Made by a program: the position numbers and the translations under genes. 20,715 nucleotides of DNA from JAKOQB01 sp036824465 (GTDB lineage: Bacteria; Pseudomonadota; Gammaproteobacteria; Burkholderiales; Burkholderiaceae_F): the NCBI GenBank assembly GCA_036824465.1, contig DAITAC010000073.1, forward strand, positions 1 through 20,715. The letters run 5' to 3'. Positions 1 to 6,536 of the stretch are shown here, piece after piece (within the stretch, counting starts at the first letter, position 1; each line of letters opens with the position of its first letter). The notes beneath the pieces are model-generated. The model was not told where the DNA came from. It did not search any database and worked only from the letters and a program-made list of their open reading frames with translations.

Positions 1-2
1 AG

Positions 3-683
3 GAACTCGGCGCAACCATTGCGCAACTGTCGGCGGACGAAACGCTCCGCTGCATCGTGCTGCGCGGCGCCGGCGAAAAGGCCTTTTCGCCTGGCAACGA
101 TATCTCCGAGTTCGAGACGGTGCGCTCGAACAAGGCGCAGGCGCGCGAATACGGAAAGGTCATGCATGCCACGGCGCAGGCGCTCGCCGATTGTCGCCAT
201 CCGCTGGTGGCGCAGATCCATGGCCTCTGTGTCGGCGGCGGGCTCGAGATCGCGGCGCTGTGTGATCTGCGCATCTGTGGCCAATCGAGCCGCTTCGGCG
301 CGCCGATCAAGAACCTCGGCCTCGTGATGGCCTACGCCGAGATGGCGCCGCTGGTGAAGCTGGTGGGAAGCGCGATCGCGCTCGAGATCCTGCTCGAAGG
401 GCGCATCTTCGATGCGCAGGAAGCCAAAGACAAAGGCCTGGTCACGCGCATCGTGCCGGATGATGAGGTCGCCGTGGAAACCCGCGCGACGGCGGAGCGC
501 ATCGCCGACGGCGCGCCGCTCGCCGCGCGCTGGCACAAGAAGTTCGCACGCCGCCTGGCCGACCCGCGTGCGTTGACCGATGCCGAGCGCGACGAGTGCT
601 TCGACTGCTTCGACACCGAGGACTTCCGCATCGGCTACCAGGCGTTCCTCGCGAAGCGCAAGCCGCAGTTCGTGGGGAGGTAA
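3..683 (+). CDS. Enoyl-CoA hydratase/isomerase (crotonase) family protein, 5'-truncated
   Basis: The reading frame is open from the left edge, so the N-terminus is missing; about 226 residues are visible and crotonases usually have 250-265. The fold signature is clear: an FSPGNDISEF segment (CoA binding and first oxyanion-hole region), then HGLCVGGGLEIAALCDLRIC, then the LEGRIFDAQEAKDKGLV helix region. The glutamate equivalent to rat Glu144 is present (GGGLE, codon 246-248). The position of the second catalytic glutamate (Glu164, normally 'PE') is isoleucine in GAPIKNLGL (codon 306-308), so ordinary 2-enoyl-CoA hydration is doubtful; isomerase or another crotonase activity is possible. The protein is probably cytoplasmic. 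The next gene, a CoA-transferase on the same strand, starts 100 bp downstream, suggesting a joint role in acyl-CoA metabolism. Family assignment is firm; substrate is unknown. Confidence 0.9.
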   Translation, partial: ELGATIAQLSADETLRCIVLRGAGEKAFSPGNDISEFETVRSNKAQAREYGKVMHATAQALADCRHPLVAQIHGLCVGGGLEIAALCDLRICGQSSRFGAPIKNLGLVMAYAEMAPLVKLVGSAIALEILLEGRIFDAQEAKDKGLVTRIVPDDEVAVETRATAERIADGAPLAARWHKKFARRLADPRALTDAERDECFDCFDTEDFRIGYQAFLAKRKPQFVGR

Positions 684-691
684 GGACTCTT

Positions 692-765
692 TCACCACAG
701 AGACACAGAGGGCACAGAGGAAATCAAATGAGCTTTTCTCAGTGTTCTCTGTGTCTCTGTGGTGA
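692..765. repeat. Dispersed-type inverted repeat (CACCACAGAGACACAGAG family)
   Basis: Two 19-bp arms, 692-710 and 747-765, are perfect reverse complements (core CACCACAGAGACACAGAG and CTCTGTGTCTCTGTGGTG). Pairing continues inward with a few mismatches (for example 713-715 with 742-744, and 717-723 with 734-740), so nearly the whole element can fold into one long hairpin. It fills most of the 100-bp space between the crotonase and CoA-transferase genes. From memory, similar sequences occur as dispersed intergenic palindromes in many environmental bacteria and produce spurious short ORFs. No second copy was seen in this window. It may act as a terminator, an mRNA stabiliser or a non-autonomous mobile element. 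Confidence 0.8.
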
Positions 766-783
766 TGACCAGCTTTTCGCGCC

Positions 784-1998
784 ATGATGAACCAGACCAA
801 GATCGGCCCGCTCGCCGGCATGCGCGTGCTCGAACTCACGCAGATCATGTCGGGTCCGACCTGCGGGCTGATGCTGGCGGATTTCGGCGCCGACGTGATC
901 AAGGTCGAGAAGCTGCCGGGCGGTGACGATGCGCGCCGCTACAGCGAGCCGCGCGTAAATGGCGTGTCGGCGCCGTTCCTGATGCTCAACCGCAACAAGC
1001 GCGGCATCGCGCTCGACCTGAAGAAGAGCGAGGGACGCGCGGTGCTGCTGCGCATGGTGCGCGACGCTGATGTGCTGGTCGAGAACTTCCGCACCGGGAC
1101 GATGGACAAACTCGGCCTCGGCTACGACGTCTTGTCGAAGGAGAACCCGGGGCTCATTTACTGCGCGATCACCGGCTACGGCCGCACCGGGCCCTTCGCC
1201 GACAAGGGTGGCTTCGATCTGCTGGCGCAGGGTTTTTCGGGGCTGATGAGCATCACCGGCGAGCCGGGCGGCGCGCCCGTGAAATCCGGCCCGCCGTTGA
1301 CCGACATCGGCGCCGGCGTGCTGGCAGCCACCGGCATCATCGCCGCGTACGTGCACCGGCTTAAGACCGGTGAAGGTCAGATCGTGGACACGTCGCTGAT
1401 GGAGGCCGGGTTGCAGCAGACCTACTGGCATGCGGCGATCTTTCTCGCCACCGGGCGCTCGCCCGGGCCGACCGGGTCGGCGCACGTGCTGACCGCGCCG
1501 TACCAGGCGTTTCATGCGAGCGATGGCTGGATCAACATCGGTGGTGCGAATCAGTCCAACTGGGAGCGCATCGCCGAAGTGCTCGGCCACCCGGAGTGGA
1601 AAGCCGATCCCCGCTTCGCCACTAATACCGACCGGATGAAGCACCTCGATGCGCTGGTCGATGCGATGAGCGCAGTGCTCATCACGCGTACGCGCGCGGA
1701 GTGGATCGCCGCGTTCGACGCTGCCGGCGTGCCGGCCGGCCCGGTGCACTCGATCGGCGAGGCACTCGTGCATCCGCAGACGCTGGCGCGCGGGATGGTG
1801 GTCGACGTCGATCATCCGCAGGCCGGTCCGACCAAAGGCATCGGCTGCCCGCTGCATTTCTCCCGCACGCCGACCGCGGAACCGCACGCCGCGCCGCTGC
1901 TCGGAGAGCACACGGGCGAAGTGCTGCGGGAGTTCGGCTACTCAACGCAGGAGATCGACGCGCTCGTCGCGCAAGGTGTGGTCGCCCACAGCGGCTGA
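784..1998 (+). CDS. CaiB/BaiF family III CoA-transferase
   Basis: The 404-residue protein has the usual family III length. It begins GPLAGMRVLELTQIMSGP, has the LADFGADVIKVEK segment near residues 31-43, the NRNKRGIALDLK segment at 69-80, ENFRTGTMDKLGLGYD at 100-115, and GRTGPFADKGGFDLLAQ after it. Asp174 in GPPLTDIGAG aligns with the catalytic aspartate that forms the aspartyl-CoA thioester (Asp169 in formyl-CoA transferase). These enzymes move CoA between carboxylic acids in the cytoplasm. Substrates vary (oxalate, carnitine, succinyl/benzylsuccinate, mesaconate and others) and cannot be told from sequence. Two adjacent ATGs (784 and 787) are possible starts, and no good Shine-Dalgarno is seen because the inverted repeat lies just upstream. 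It may be cotranscribed with the upstream crotonase gene if the repeat does not terminate. Confidence 0.93.
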   Translation: MMNQTKIGPLAGMRVLELTQIMSGPTCGLMLADFGADVIKVEKLPGGDDARRYSEPRVNGVSAPFLMLNRNKRGIALDLKKSEGRAVLLRMVRDADVLVENFRTGTMDKLGLGYDVLSKENPGLIYCAITGYGRTGPFADKGGFDLLAQGFSGLMSITGEPGGAPVKSGPPLTDIGAGVLAATGIIAAYVHRLKTGEGQIVDTSLMEAGLQQTYWHAAIFLATGRSPGPTGSAHVLTAPYQAFHASDGWINIGGANQSNWERIAEVLGHPEWKADPRFATNTDRMKHLDALVDAMSAVLITRTRAEWIAAFDAAGVPAGPVHSIGEALVHPQTLARGMVVDVDHPQAGPTKGIGCPLHFSRTPTAEPHAAPLLGEHTGEVLREFGYSTQEIDALVAQGVVAHSG

Positions 1999-2015
1999 GA
2001 CACCGGATGAAACAC

Positions 2016-2021
2016 TACAAT
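2016..2021 (+). promoter_or_regulatory. Possible -10 element upstream of purE
   Basis: TACAAT matches the sigma-70 -10 consensus at five of six positions and lies 26 bp before the purE ATG. No convincing -35 box is found at 16-18 bp spacing, since that region is the end of the CoA-transferase gene. It is offered as the most likely start of a purE-purK-tsaC transcript, on weak evidence. Confidence 0.3.
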
Positions 2022-2047
2022 CCGCGCTTTGCATTCGGCCGTACGAG

Positions 2048-2551
2048 ATGACCAAAGCGAAACAGGCCGCGCCCCTGGTCGGCGTGGTGATGGGATCGAA
2101 CTCCGACTGGGACACGATGCAGCACGCCTGCAACGTGCTGAAGGAGTTCGGTGTCGCATTCGAGGCGAAAGTGCTTTCCGCGCACCGTATGCCGGACGAG
2201 ATGTTCACTTACGCTGAGGACGCGCGGGCCCGTGGCCTGCGCGCGATCATCGCCGGCGCCGGCGGCGCGGCGCATCTGCCGGGCATGCTGGCATCGAAGA
2301 CGGTGATTCCGGTGCTCGGCGTGCCGGTACCGTCGAAATACCTGAACGGCCGCGATTCGCTGCTGTCGATCGTGCAGATGCCCAAGGGCGTACCGGTTGC
2401 CACCTTTGCGATTGGTGAAAGCGGCGCGGCCAATGCAGGTTTGTTCGCGGTGGCGATGCTCGCGGTCGAAGACAATCAACTGTCGATGAAGCTCGCACAG
2501 TACCGCGCGACGCAGACGCAGACCGCGAAGAACATGACCTTGCCGCTGTGA
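2048..2551 (+). CDS. purE: 5-(carboxyamino)imidazole ribonucleotide mutase PurE
   Basis: This is class I PurE, which converts N5-CAIR to CAIR in de novo purine synthesis in the cytoplasm. The protein is 167 residues, a normal length. It shows the phosphate-binding MGSNSDWDTM segment near residue 15, the SAHRMPDEM motif near 44 containing the catalytic histidine region, and the AGAGGAAHLPGM loop near 69. The ATG at 2048 is chosen because translation from there gives the standard short N-terminus before VGVVMGSNSDW; the frame is open further upstream, but that part does not look like PurE. The stop overlaps the GTG start of purK (GTGA), so the two genes are translationally coupled. PurE and PurK act in sequence. 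Confidence 0.97.
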   Translation: MTKAKQAAPLVGVVMGSNSDWDTMQHACNVLKEFGVAFEAKVLSAHRMPDEMFTYAEDARARGLRAIIAGAGGAAHLPGMLASKTVIPVLGVPVPSKYLNGRDSLLSIVQMPKGVPVATFAIGESGAANAGLFAVAMLAVEDNQLSMKLAQYRATQTQTAKNMTLPL

Positions 2552-3771
2552 CGGCGGCGGCACCTGAAATGACGACGATCGCTCCCGGCGAATGGCTTGG
2601 CCTGCTCGGCGGCGGGCAACTGGGCCGCATGTTCTGCATGGCGGCGCAGAGCATGGGTTTCCGCGTGTGCGTGCTCGATCCCGGCGACGACAGCCCCGCC
2701 GGCGCAGTGGCTGACGATCATGTCCGCACCGACTATCTCGACGAAGCGGGTCTGAATGAACTGACGCAGCGCTGCCGCGCCGTGACGACCGAGTTCGAGA
2801 ACGTGCCGGCCGCGGCGATGAAGAAACTGGCCGACCACTGCGTCGTACGTCCGTCAGCCGAGAGTGTGGCGGTGGCGCAGGACCGCATCCAGGAAAAGCG
2901 TTTCATGGTCAACAACGGTATCGCCACCGGGCCGCACCTGATCGTGCAGCGGGTCGATGACCTCGAAGGCGCGCCGTTGAGTCTGTTTCCAGGCATCCTG
3001 AAGACCGCGCGGCTCGGCTACGACGGCAAGGGGCAGACAAGCGTGTCGTCGCGCGATGAGGCGATCCATGCCTGGTCGCGCGGCGGCCGCGTGCCGTGCG
3101 TGCTCGAGCAACGGCTGCGGTTGCGGCAGGAGATCTCGTGCCTCGTCTGCCGCGATGCGGACGGCACGATGACGACGTTTCCGATCGTCGAGAACGAGCA
3201 TCGCGGCGGCATCCTGGCGGTGGCCGTCGCGCCGGCGCGCGTCACCCAGGAAATCGCCGACAAAGCACGCGAGGTGGCGCAGAAGATCGCCGAAAAGCTC
3301 GGCTACGTCGGCGTGCTGTGCGTCGAATTCTTTGTCCCCGACGATGGTCGGCTGCTGGTCAACGAGATCGCTCCACGGCCGCACAACTCCGGGCACTTCA
3401 CGATCGACGCCTGCGTCACGAGTCAGTTCGAGCAGCAGGCGCGCATCCTGGCCGGACTGCCGCTGGGCGCCACCGCGCAACTGGCGCCTGCGGTGATGCT
3501 CAACATCCTGGGCGACCTCTGGTTCCACAACGGAGAGCGGCGCGAACCGCCCTGGGCCGACGTGCTTCGCATCGGCGGGGCCAAGCTGCATCTGTACGGC
3601 AAGCGCGATCCGCGACCCGGTCGCAAGATGGGACACGTGACCGTGCTCGGTGGGACCGTGGCGAGCGCACTGGCGCGCGCCGGTGACGTGGCGCGGGTGC
3701 TCGGCATCGAGCCGCCCAAGGCCTCGCCGCCGCCGACTCTGCAACTCACGCCGCAGCCGGCGTCGCAATGA
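2548..3771 (+). CDS. purK: 5-(carboxyamino)imidazole ribonucleotide synthase PurK
   Basis: This ATP-grasp enzyme makes N5-CAIR from AIR, bicarbonate and ATP, the step before PurE. The N-terminal dinucleotide-like segment GLLGGGQLGRMF is followed by VTTEFENVPA, the ATP-loop region KTARLGYDGKGQ, the EQRLRLRQEISCLV segment, and the family signature NEIAPRPHNSGHFTIDA with SQFEQQ after it. The length (407 residues from GTG) fits the family. The GTG at 2548 overlaps the purE stop. An in-frame ATG at 2569 would start the protein at MTTIAPGEWLGLLGGG and is an equally good candidate. The 3' end overlaps the next gene by ATGA. Confidence 0.97.
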   Translation: MTAAAPEMTTIAPGEWLGLLGGGQLGRMFCMAAQSMGFRVCVLDPGDDSPAGAVADDHVRTDYLDEAGLNELTQRCRAVTTEFENVPAAAMKKLADHCVVRPSAESVAVAQDRIQEKRFMVNNGIATGPHLIVQRVDDLEGAPLSLFPGILKTARLGYDGKGQTSVSSRDEAIHAWSRGGRVPCVLEQRLRLRQEISCLVCRDADGTMTTFPIVENEHRGGILAVAVAPARVTQEIADKAREVAQKIAEKLGYVGVLCVEFFVPDDGRLLVNEIAPRPHNSGHFTIDACVTSQFEQQARILAGLPLGATAQLAPAVMLNILGDLWFHNGERREPPWADVLRIGGAKLHLYGKRDPRPGRKMGHVTVLGGTVASALARAGDVARVLGIEPPKASPPPTLQLTPQPASQ

Positions 3772-4775
3772 GCATGACGGTCGATGCGGCCGCTCGCGCC
3801 CTGATCGCGCGCGCGGCCGGGGTCCTCGCGCACGGCGGGCTGGTCGCGTTTCCGACCGAAACGGTCTATGGCCTCGGCGCGGATGCCGACGATCGGGCGG
3901 CGGTCGCGGCCATCTTCGCCGCCAAGGGTCGGCCGGCCGACCACCCGGTGATCGTGCATGTGCAGGACGCGCTTGCACTCGATGCGTGGGCGCGCGATGT
4001 GCCGGCGGCCGCGCTTGCGCTAGCGCAACGTTTCTGGCCCGGGCCGCTCACACTCGTGCTCAAGCGCAGCGCGCGCGCGCACGACGGCTTGACCGGCGGC
4101 CAGGACACGGTCGGCCTGCGCAGCCCCGCACATCCATGGGCGCGTGCGCTGCTCGCGGCGTTCTGCGCCGCGCGCGACGATGCGACTGCCGCGCTCGCCG
4201 CGCCGAGCGCGAACAGTTTCGGCCGCATCAGCCCATCAAGGGCGGAGCACGTGCGGGCCGATCTTGGAGAAAAACCCAAGGGCCGTATCGATCTGATTCT
4301 CGACGGCGGACCGTGCCCGGTCGGCATCGAATCGACCATCGTCGATCTTTCGACCGATCGCCCGCGACTGCTGCGGCCGGGCGCCATCACGCGCGCGCAG
4401 ATCGAGGCGGTCCTCGGCAAGCCGCTTTCACATGCGGATGAAACCGCACCGCGAGCGTCCGGCCGACTGGAGCAGCACTATGCGCCCCGGACGCCACTGG
4501 AACTGGTCGAGCCCGGTCGGTTGCCGGCGCGCGTCAATGAGTTGCGGGGAACAAAACTCGCCGTGCTGGCACCCGCGGCCACGCTCCTGGATCGCACCGC
4601 GGACATCGTGCTGCGACTGATCGCACCTGCGGACCCGCAGGAATACGCAAGGCGCCTGTACGCAATGCTGCATGAACTCGATGCAGCAGACGCCCAGCGC
4701 ATCCTGATTGCACAACCGCCGGCGGGCCCGGGCTGGGAGGCTGTGGCGGATCGACTACGCCGCGCCGCCGGCTGA
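3768..4775 (+). CDS. L-threonylcarbamoyladenylate synthase, Sua5/TsaC type
   Basis: This enzyme makes threonylcarbamoyl-AMP from threonine, bicarbonate and ATP for the t6A37 modification of ANN-decoding tRNAs. The YrdC-like domain covers about residues 15-210: GGLVAFPTETVYGLGADA at 23-40, KGRP at 53-56, then GLRSPAHPWA and the APSANSFGRISPS motif, and VGIESTIVDLS. A C-terminal Sua5 domain follows the GRLEQHYAPRTPLELV linker, so at 335 residues this is the long Sua5 form rather than the short TsaC form. The ATG overlaps the purK stop (ATGA); a second ATG at 3774 is possible. Its place behind purEK matches an arrangement I associate with Burkholderiales. Confidence 0.95.
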   Translation: MSMTVDAAARALIARAAGVLAHGGLVAFPTETVYGLGADADDRAAVAAIFAAKGRPADHPVIVHVQDALALDAWARDVPAAALALAQRFWPGPLTLVLKRSARAHDGLTGGQDTVGLRSPAHPWARALLAAFCAARDDATAALAAPSANSFGRISPSRAEHVRADLGEKPKGRIDLILDGGPCPVGIESTIVDLSTDRPRLLRPGAITRAQIEAVLGKPLSHADETAPRASGRLEQHYAPRTPLELVEPGRLPARVNELRGTKLAVLAPAATLLDRTADIVLRLIAPADPQEYARRLYAMLHELDAADAQRILIAQPPAGPGWEAVADRLRRAAG

Positions 4776-4805
4776 CGAATTGGACCCATTCGAGCGGCGC
4801 GCGCG

Positions 4806-4811
4806 TATGAT
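4806..4811 (+). promoter_or_regulatory. Possible -10 element for the SGNH lipoprotein gene
   Basis: TATGAT matches the -10 consensus at five of six positions, 53 bp before the ATG. The nearest -35-like hexamer, TTGGAC at 4780-4785, is 20 bp away, longer than optimal. The 88-bp gap after tsaC and the change in function suggest a separate promoter here. Confidence 0.3.
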
Positions 4812-4863
4812 CCCGGCCGCGCGTCCGAACCGAGACACGGGCGTAAACACTGGGAGGAGACAC

Positions 4864-5823
4864 ATGATCGACTTTCTGCAGGCGCGACGTCGCGCGCTTG
4901 GAATTGCTGCGGCATCGGCCTTTGCGCTGCTTCTCGTTTCGTGCGGAGGCGGCGACGTCGGCGAGCCGCCGCTGTTCAGTACCGTTGTCGTGTTCGGCGC
5001 CAGCGTTGACGACATTGGCAACACGTGCATCCTGTCGCCAAAGGATTGTCCGTCCACACCGCCGTATGCAACCGGTCGGTATTCCGACGGCACGCTGTGG
5101 GTGGAAACCGTTGCCGCCAAGTATGGAGCCAGCGTGACGCCGTCGCTCAAGGGCGGCACCAACTACGCCTATTCCGGCGCGAAAACCGGAGCGATCCCCG
5201 GCATCACAACACCGCCGACTCGTCCGAGCATGGTCACGCAACTTGGCCAGTACCTCACGAAGGTCAACTTCCAGGCAAACCCACGGGCGCTTTACATCGT
5301 CGACGCGACCAACGTGGGGAATAACATGTTCGATCTGCCCACGTTGCTGCAGACTGATCCTGCCGCGCCAACAAAGGTCGTCACCGCGGCGGTGGGCGAT
5401 ATCGTCAATATGGTGCTGACACTGTATTCGGCCGGCGCGCGTCACATCCTCGTGACCAATTCGGTGAATCTTGGCCGCCTACCACTTGCCCAGGCCGGCG
5501 GCGCTGCCGCCGTCGGGCTCTTTACTCAAGTGTCGGTCGCTTTCAACGGTGCGCTCGCGCAGCAGCTTGTGGGCTTGAAGGCTTTGTCAGCAGGTCTGAA
5601 CCTCTATACGGTGGACAACTTTGCGATCGAAGCGCAGGTGCATGCCAACCCGGCAGCGTACGGCTTGGTGAACGTCACGCAAATGTGCTTCAACAGTCTG
5701 GTCCCTGCGCCGCCCCCGCCATGCACAAATCCGGGACAGTATTACTACTGGGATGACCACCATGGCACCGCTGCTGCCAACGCGATCTACGCGAAGAGCG
5801 CGATTACCGCATTGGGTGGATAA
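4864..5823 (+). CDS. SGNH/GDSL-family lipoprotein hydrolase
   Basis: A 319-residue predicted lipoprotein. Basic residues precede a hydrophobic stretch and a lipobox ending LLVSC (Cys27), then Gly/Asp-rich sequence, so it should be anchored in the envelope. SGNH blocks are present: FGASVDDIGN at 44-53 (canonical FGDSLSDTGN, Ser47 as nucleophile), GRYSDGTLWVE near 71-81, GGTNYAYSGAKTG (block II glycine), VDATNVGNN (block III asparagine), and WDDHHGT at 296-302 (Asp297/His300 of the dyad). The GDSL aspartate is Ala46 and the usual Pro after His is Gly301, so it is a divergent member. The start is fixed by a strong Shine-Dalgarno GGAGGA at 4853-4858, five bases before the ATG. Probable esterase or lipase; substrate unknown. 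A strong hairpin follows the stop. Confidence 0.88.
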   Translation: MIDFLQARRRALGIAAASAFALLLVSCGGGDVGEPPLFSTVVVFGASVDDIGNTCILSPKDCPSTPPYATGRYSDGTLWVETVAAKYGASVTPSLKGGTNYAYSGAKTGAIPGITTPPTRPSMVTQLGQYLTKVNFQANPRALYIVDATNVGNNMFDLPTLLQTDPAAPTKVVTAAVGDIVNMVLTLYSAGARHILVTNSVNLGRLPLAQAGGAAAVGLFTQVSVAFNGALAQQLVGLKALSAGLNLYTVDNFAIEAQVHANPAAYGLVNVTQMCFNSLVPAPPPPCTNPGQYYYWDDHHGTAAANAIYAKSAITALGG

Positions 5824-5836
5824 GTAGTTTCGATCT

Positions 5837-5872
5837 CAATGAAGACGGCGCCTGAGGGCGCCGTCTTCATTG
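5837..5872. terminator. Bidirectional hairpin terminator between convergent genes
   Basis: A perfect 16-bp stem (CAATGAAGACGGCGCC at 5837-5852 pairing with 5857-5872) closes a 4-base TGAG loop. It lies 14 bp after the SGNH gene stop and 5 bp from the stop of the minus-strand SemiSWEET gene, where a shared terminator is expected. Neither side has a long T tract, so termination may depend on stem strength, or the stem may mainly protect 3' ends. Confidence 0.7.
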
Positions 5873-5877
5873 GTGAG

Positions 5878-6287
5878 CTACCCATGCCGCAGCTTCAGCA
5901 CGAGGATGAACAGCGCCAGCGACAGCGTGATCGTATTCGCCACGATCAGCGGCCAGGAAGAAATCAGCACGCCGTAAACCAGCCACATCGCCACGCCGGA
6001 CGTGAAGATCGCATACATCCCAAGTGAAATNNNNNNNNNNNNNNNNNNNNNNNNNNNNNNNNNNNNNNNNNNNNNNNNNNNNNNNNNNNNNNNNNNNNNN
6101 NNNNNNNNNNNNNNNNNNNNNNNNNNNNNNAAACCAGCCACATCGCCACGCCGGACGTGAAGATCGCATACATCCCAAGTGAAATGCCGGCGGTCGCGCG
6201 CGTGCGCCAGGTATGCAATGCCTGCGGGACGAACGACGCCGTGGTCAGCGTGGCAGCCAGATAGCCAAGGAAATCGTGGTAAGCCAT
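5878..6287 (-). CDS. SemiSWEET/PQ-loop small transporter, interrupted by a scaffold gap
   Basis: In the raw sequence the gene is broken by 100 Ns and shifts frame, but both flanks of the gap carry the same 55 bp. Collapsing that overlap gives one continuous 84-residue protein from the ATG at 6287 to the stop at 5878. It has three hydrophobic helices, begins MAYHDFLGYLAATLTTASFV, and contains the PQ-loop SFVPQALHTWRTRATAGIS followed by GMYAIFTSGVAMWLVYGVL. That is the triple-helix-bundle layout of bacterial SemiSWEETs, which dimerise in the inner membrane to carry small solutes, sugars in the studied cases. An upstream in-frame ATG at 6338 would add a non-conserved 17-residue extension and is less likely. 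It converges on the SGNH gene and diverges from the ParA-like gene. Confidence 0.85.
5976..6030. repeat. Left copy of 55-bp duplicated gap flank
   Basis: This segment, which abuts the N run, is identical to 6131-6185 on the other side (begins AAACCAGCCACATCGCC, ends CATCCCAAGTGAAAT). Both copies encode the same part of the SemiSWEET protein. An overlap of exactly 55 bp fits two contig ends of a k=55 de Bruijn assembly, not a biological repeat. Confidence 0.9.
6031..6130. other. Assembly gap (100 N), probably spurious
   Basis: Exactly 100 Ns stand between two identical 55-bp flanks. The length is the placeholder used for gaps of unknown size. Removing the Ns and one flank copy (155 bases) restores a single SemiSWEET reading frame, so no sequence is likely to be missing. 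Confidence 0.95.
6131..6185. repeat. Right copy of 55-bp duplicated gap flank
   Basis: Identical to 5976-6030 (see that entry). The match ends where the N run begins on one side and at unique sequence on the other. Confidence 0.9.
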
Positions 6288-6536
6288 TCGGCGCTCGATG
6301 CGAGAGGGCACGGCCGGATTGTGCTTGATCGTGACCAAAGCAGGGCCGGCGCGCGATCTCGGTTACGCCGCATAGCCAGTGCGCGCTATCCGTCGGGCTG
6401 ATTGCGCATCCCACCAAGTTGCCCCATCGTCTGCCGAAATACAGGCTTGGCACCCTTGCCGGATCGCCTCGGAAACGGCTGACTCCATCGATGCAACCCC
6501 TGTTAAAGCGCGACGCGTCGCCGAACGGCTACTGAC

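Noticed and set aside
712..765. Short ORFs reading through the CACAGAG palindrome (peptides like TTETQRAQR and FSVFSVSLW)
   Set aside because: They are translations of the two arms of the inverted repeat, lack ribosome sites and overlap the flanking genes.
739..1911. 390-codon minus-strand ORF opposite the CaiB/BaiF gene
   Set aside because: Its composition (His/Arg-rich) is the typical antisense shadow of a high-GC gene, while the plus strand shows a full family III CoA-transferase.
2854..3978. 374-codon minus-strand ORF opposite purK and tsaC
   Set aside because: Low-complexity Arg/Pro/His composition and coverage of two well-defined genes on the other strand mark it as a shadow.
5976..6185. 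Genuine tandem duplication within the SemiSWEET gene
   Set aside because: The repeat is exactly 55 bp, stops at the N run, and collapsing it restores one normal-length protein, so an assembly overlap explains it better.
6288..6453. Minus-strand open frame upstream of SemiSWEET (segment WGNLVGCAISPTDSAHW)
   Set aside because: It looked like translated dispersed-repeat sequence, but I found no partner copy or inverted arm in the window, and it is out of frame with the SemiSWEET N-terminus.
6447..6460. Possible sigma-54 promoter (TTGGCACCCTTGCC)
   Set aside because: The GG and GC elements are 7 bp apart instead of 10, so the spacing is wrong for sigma-54.
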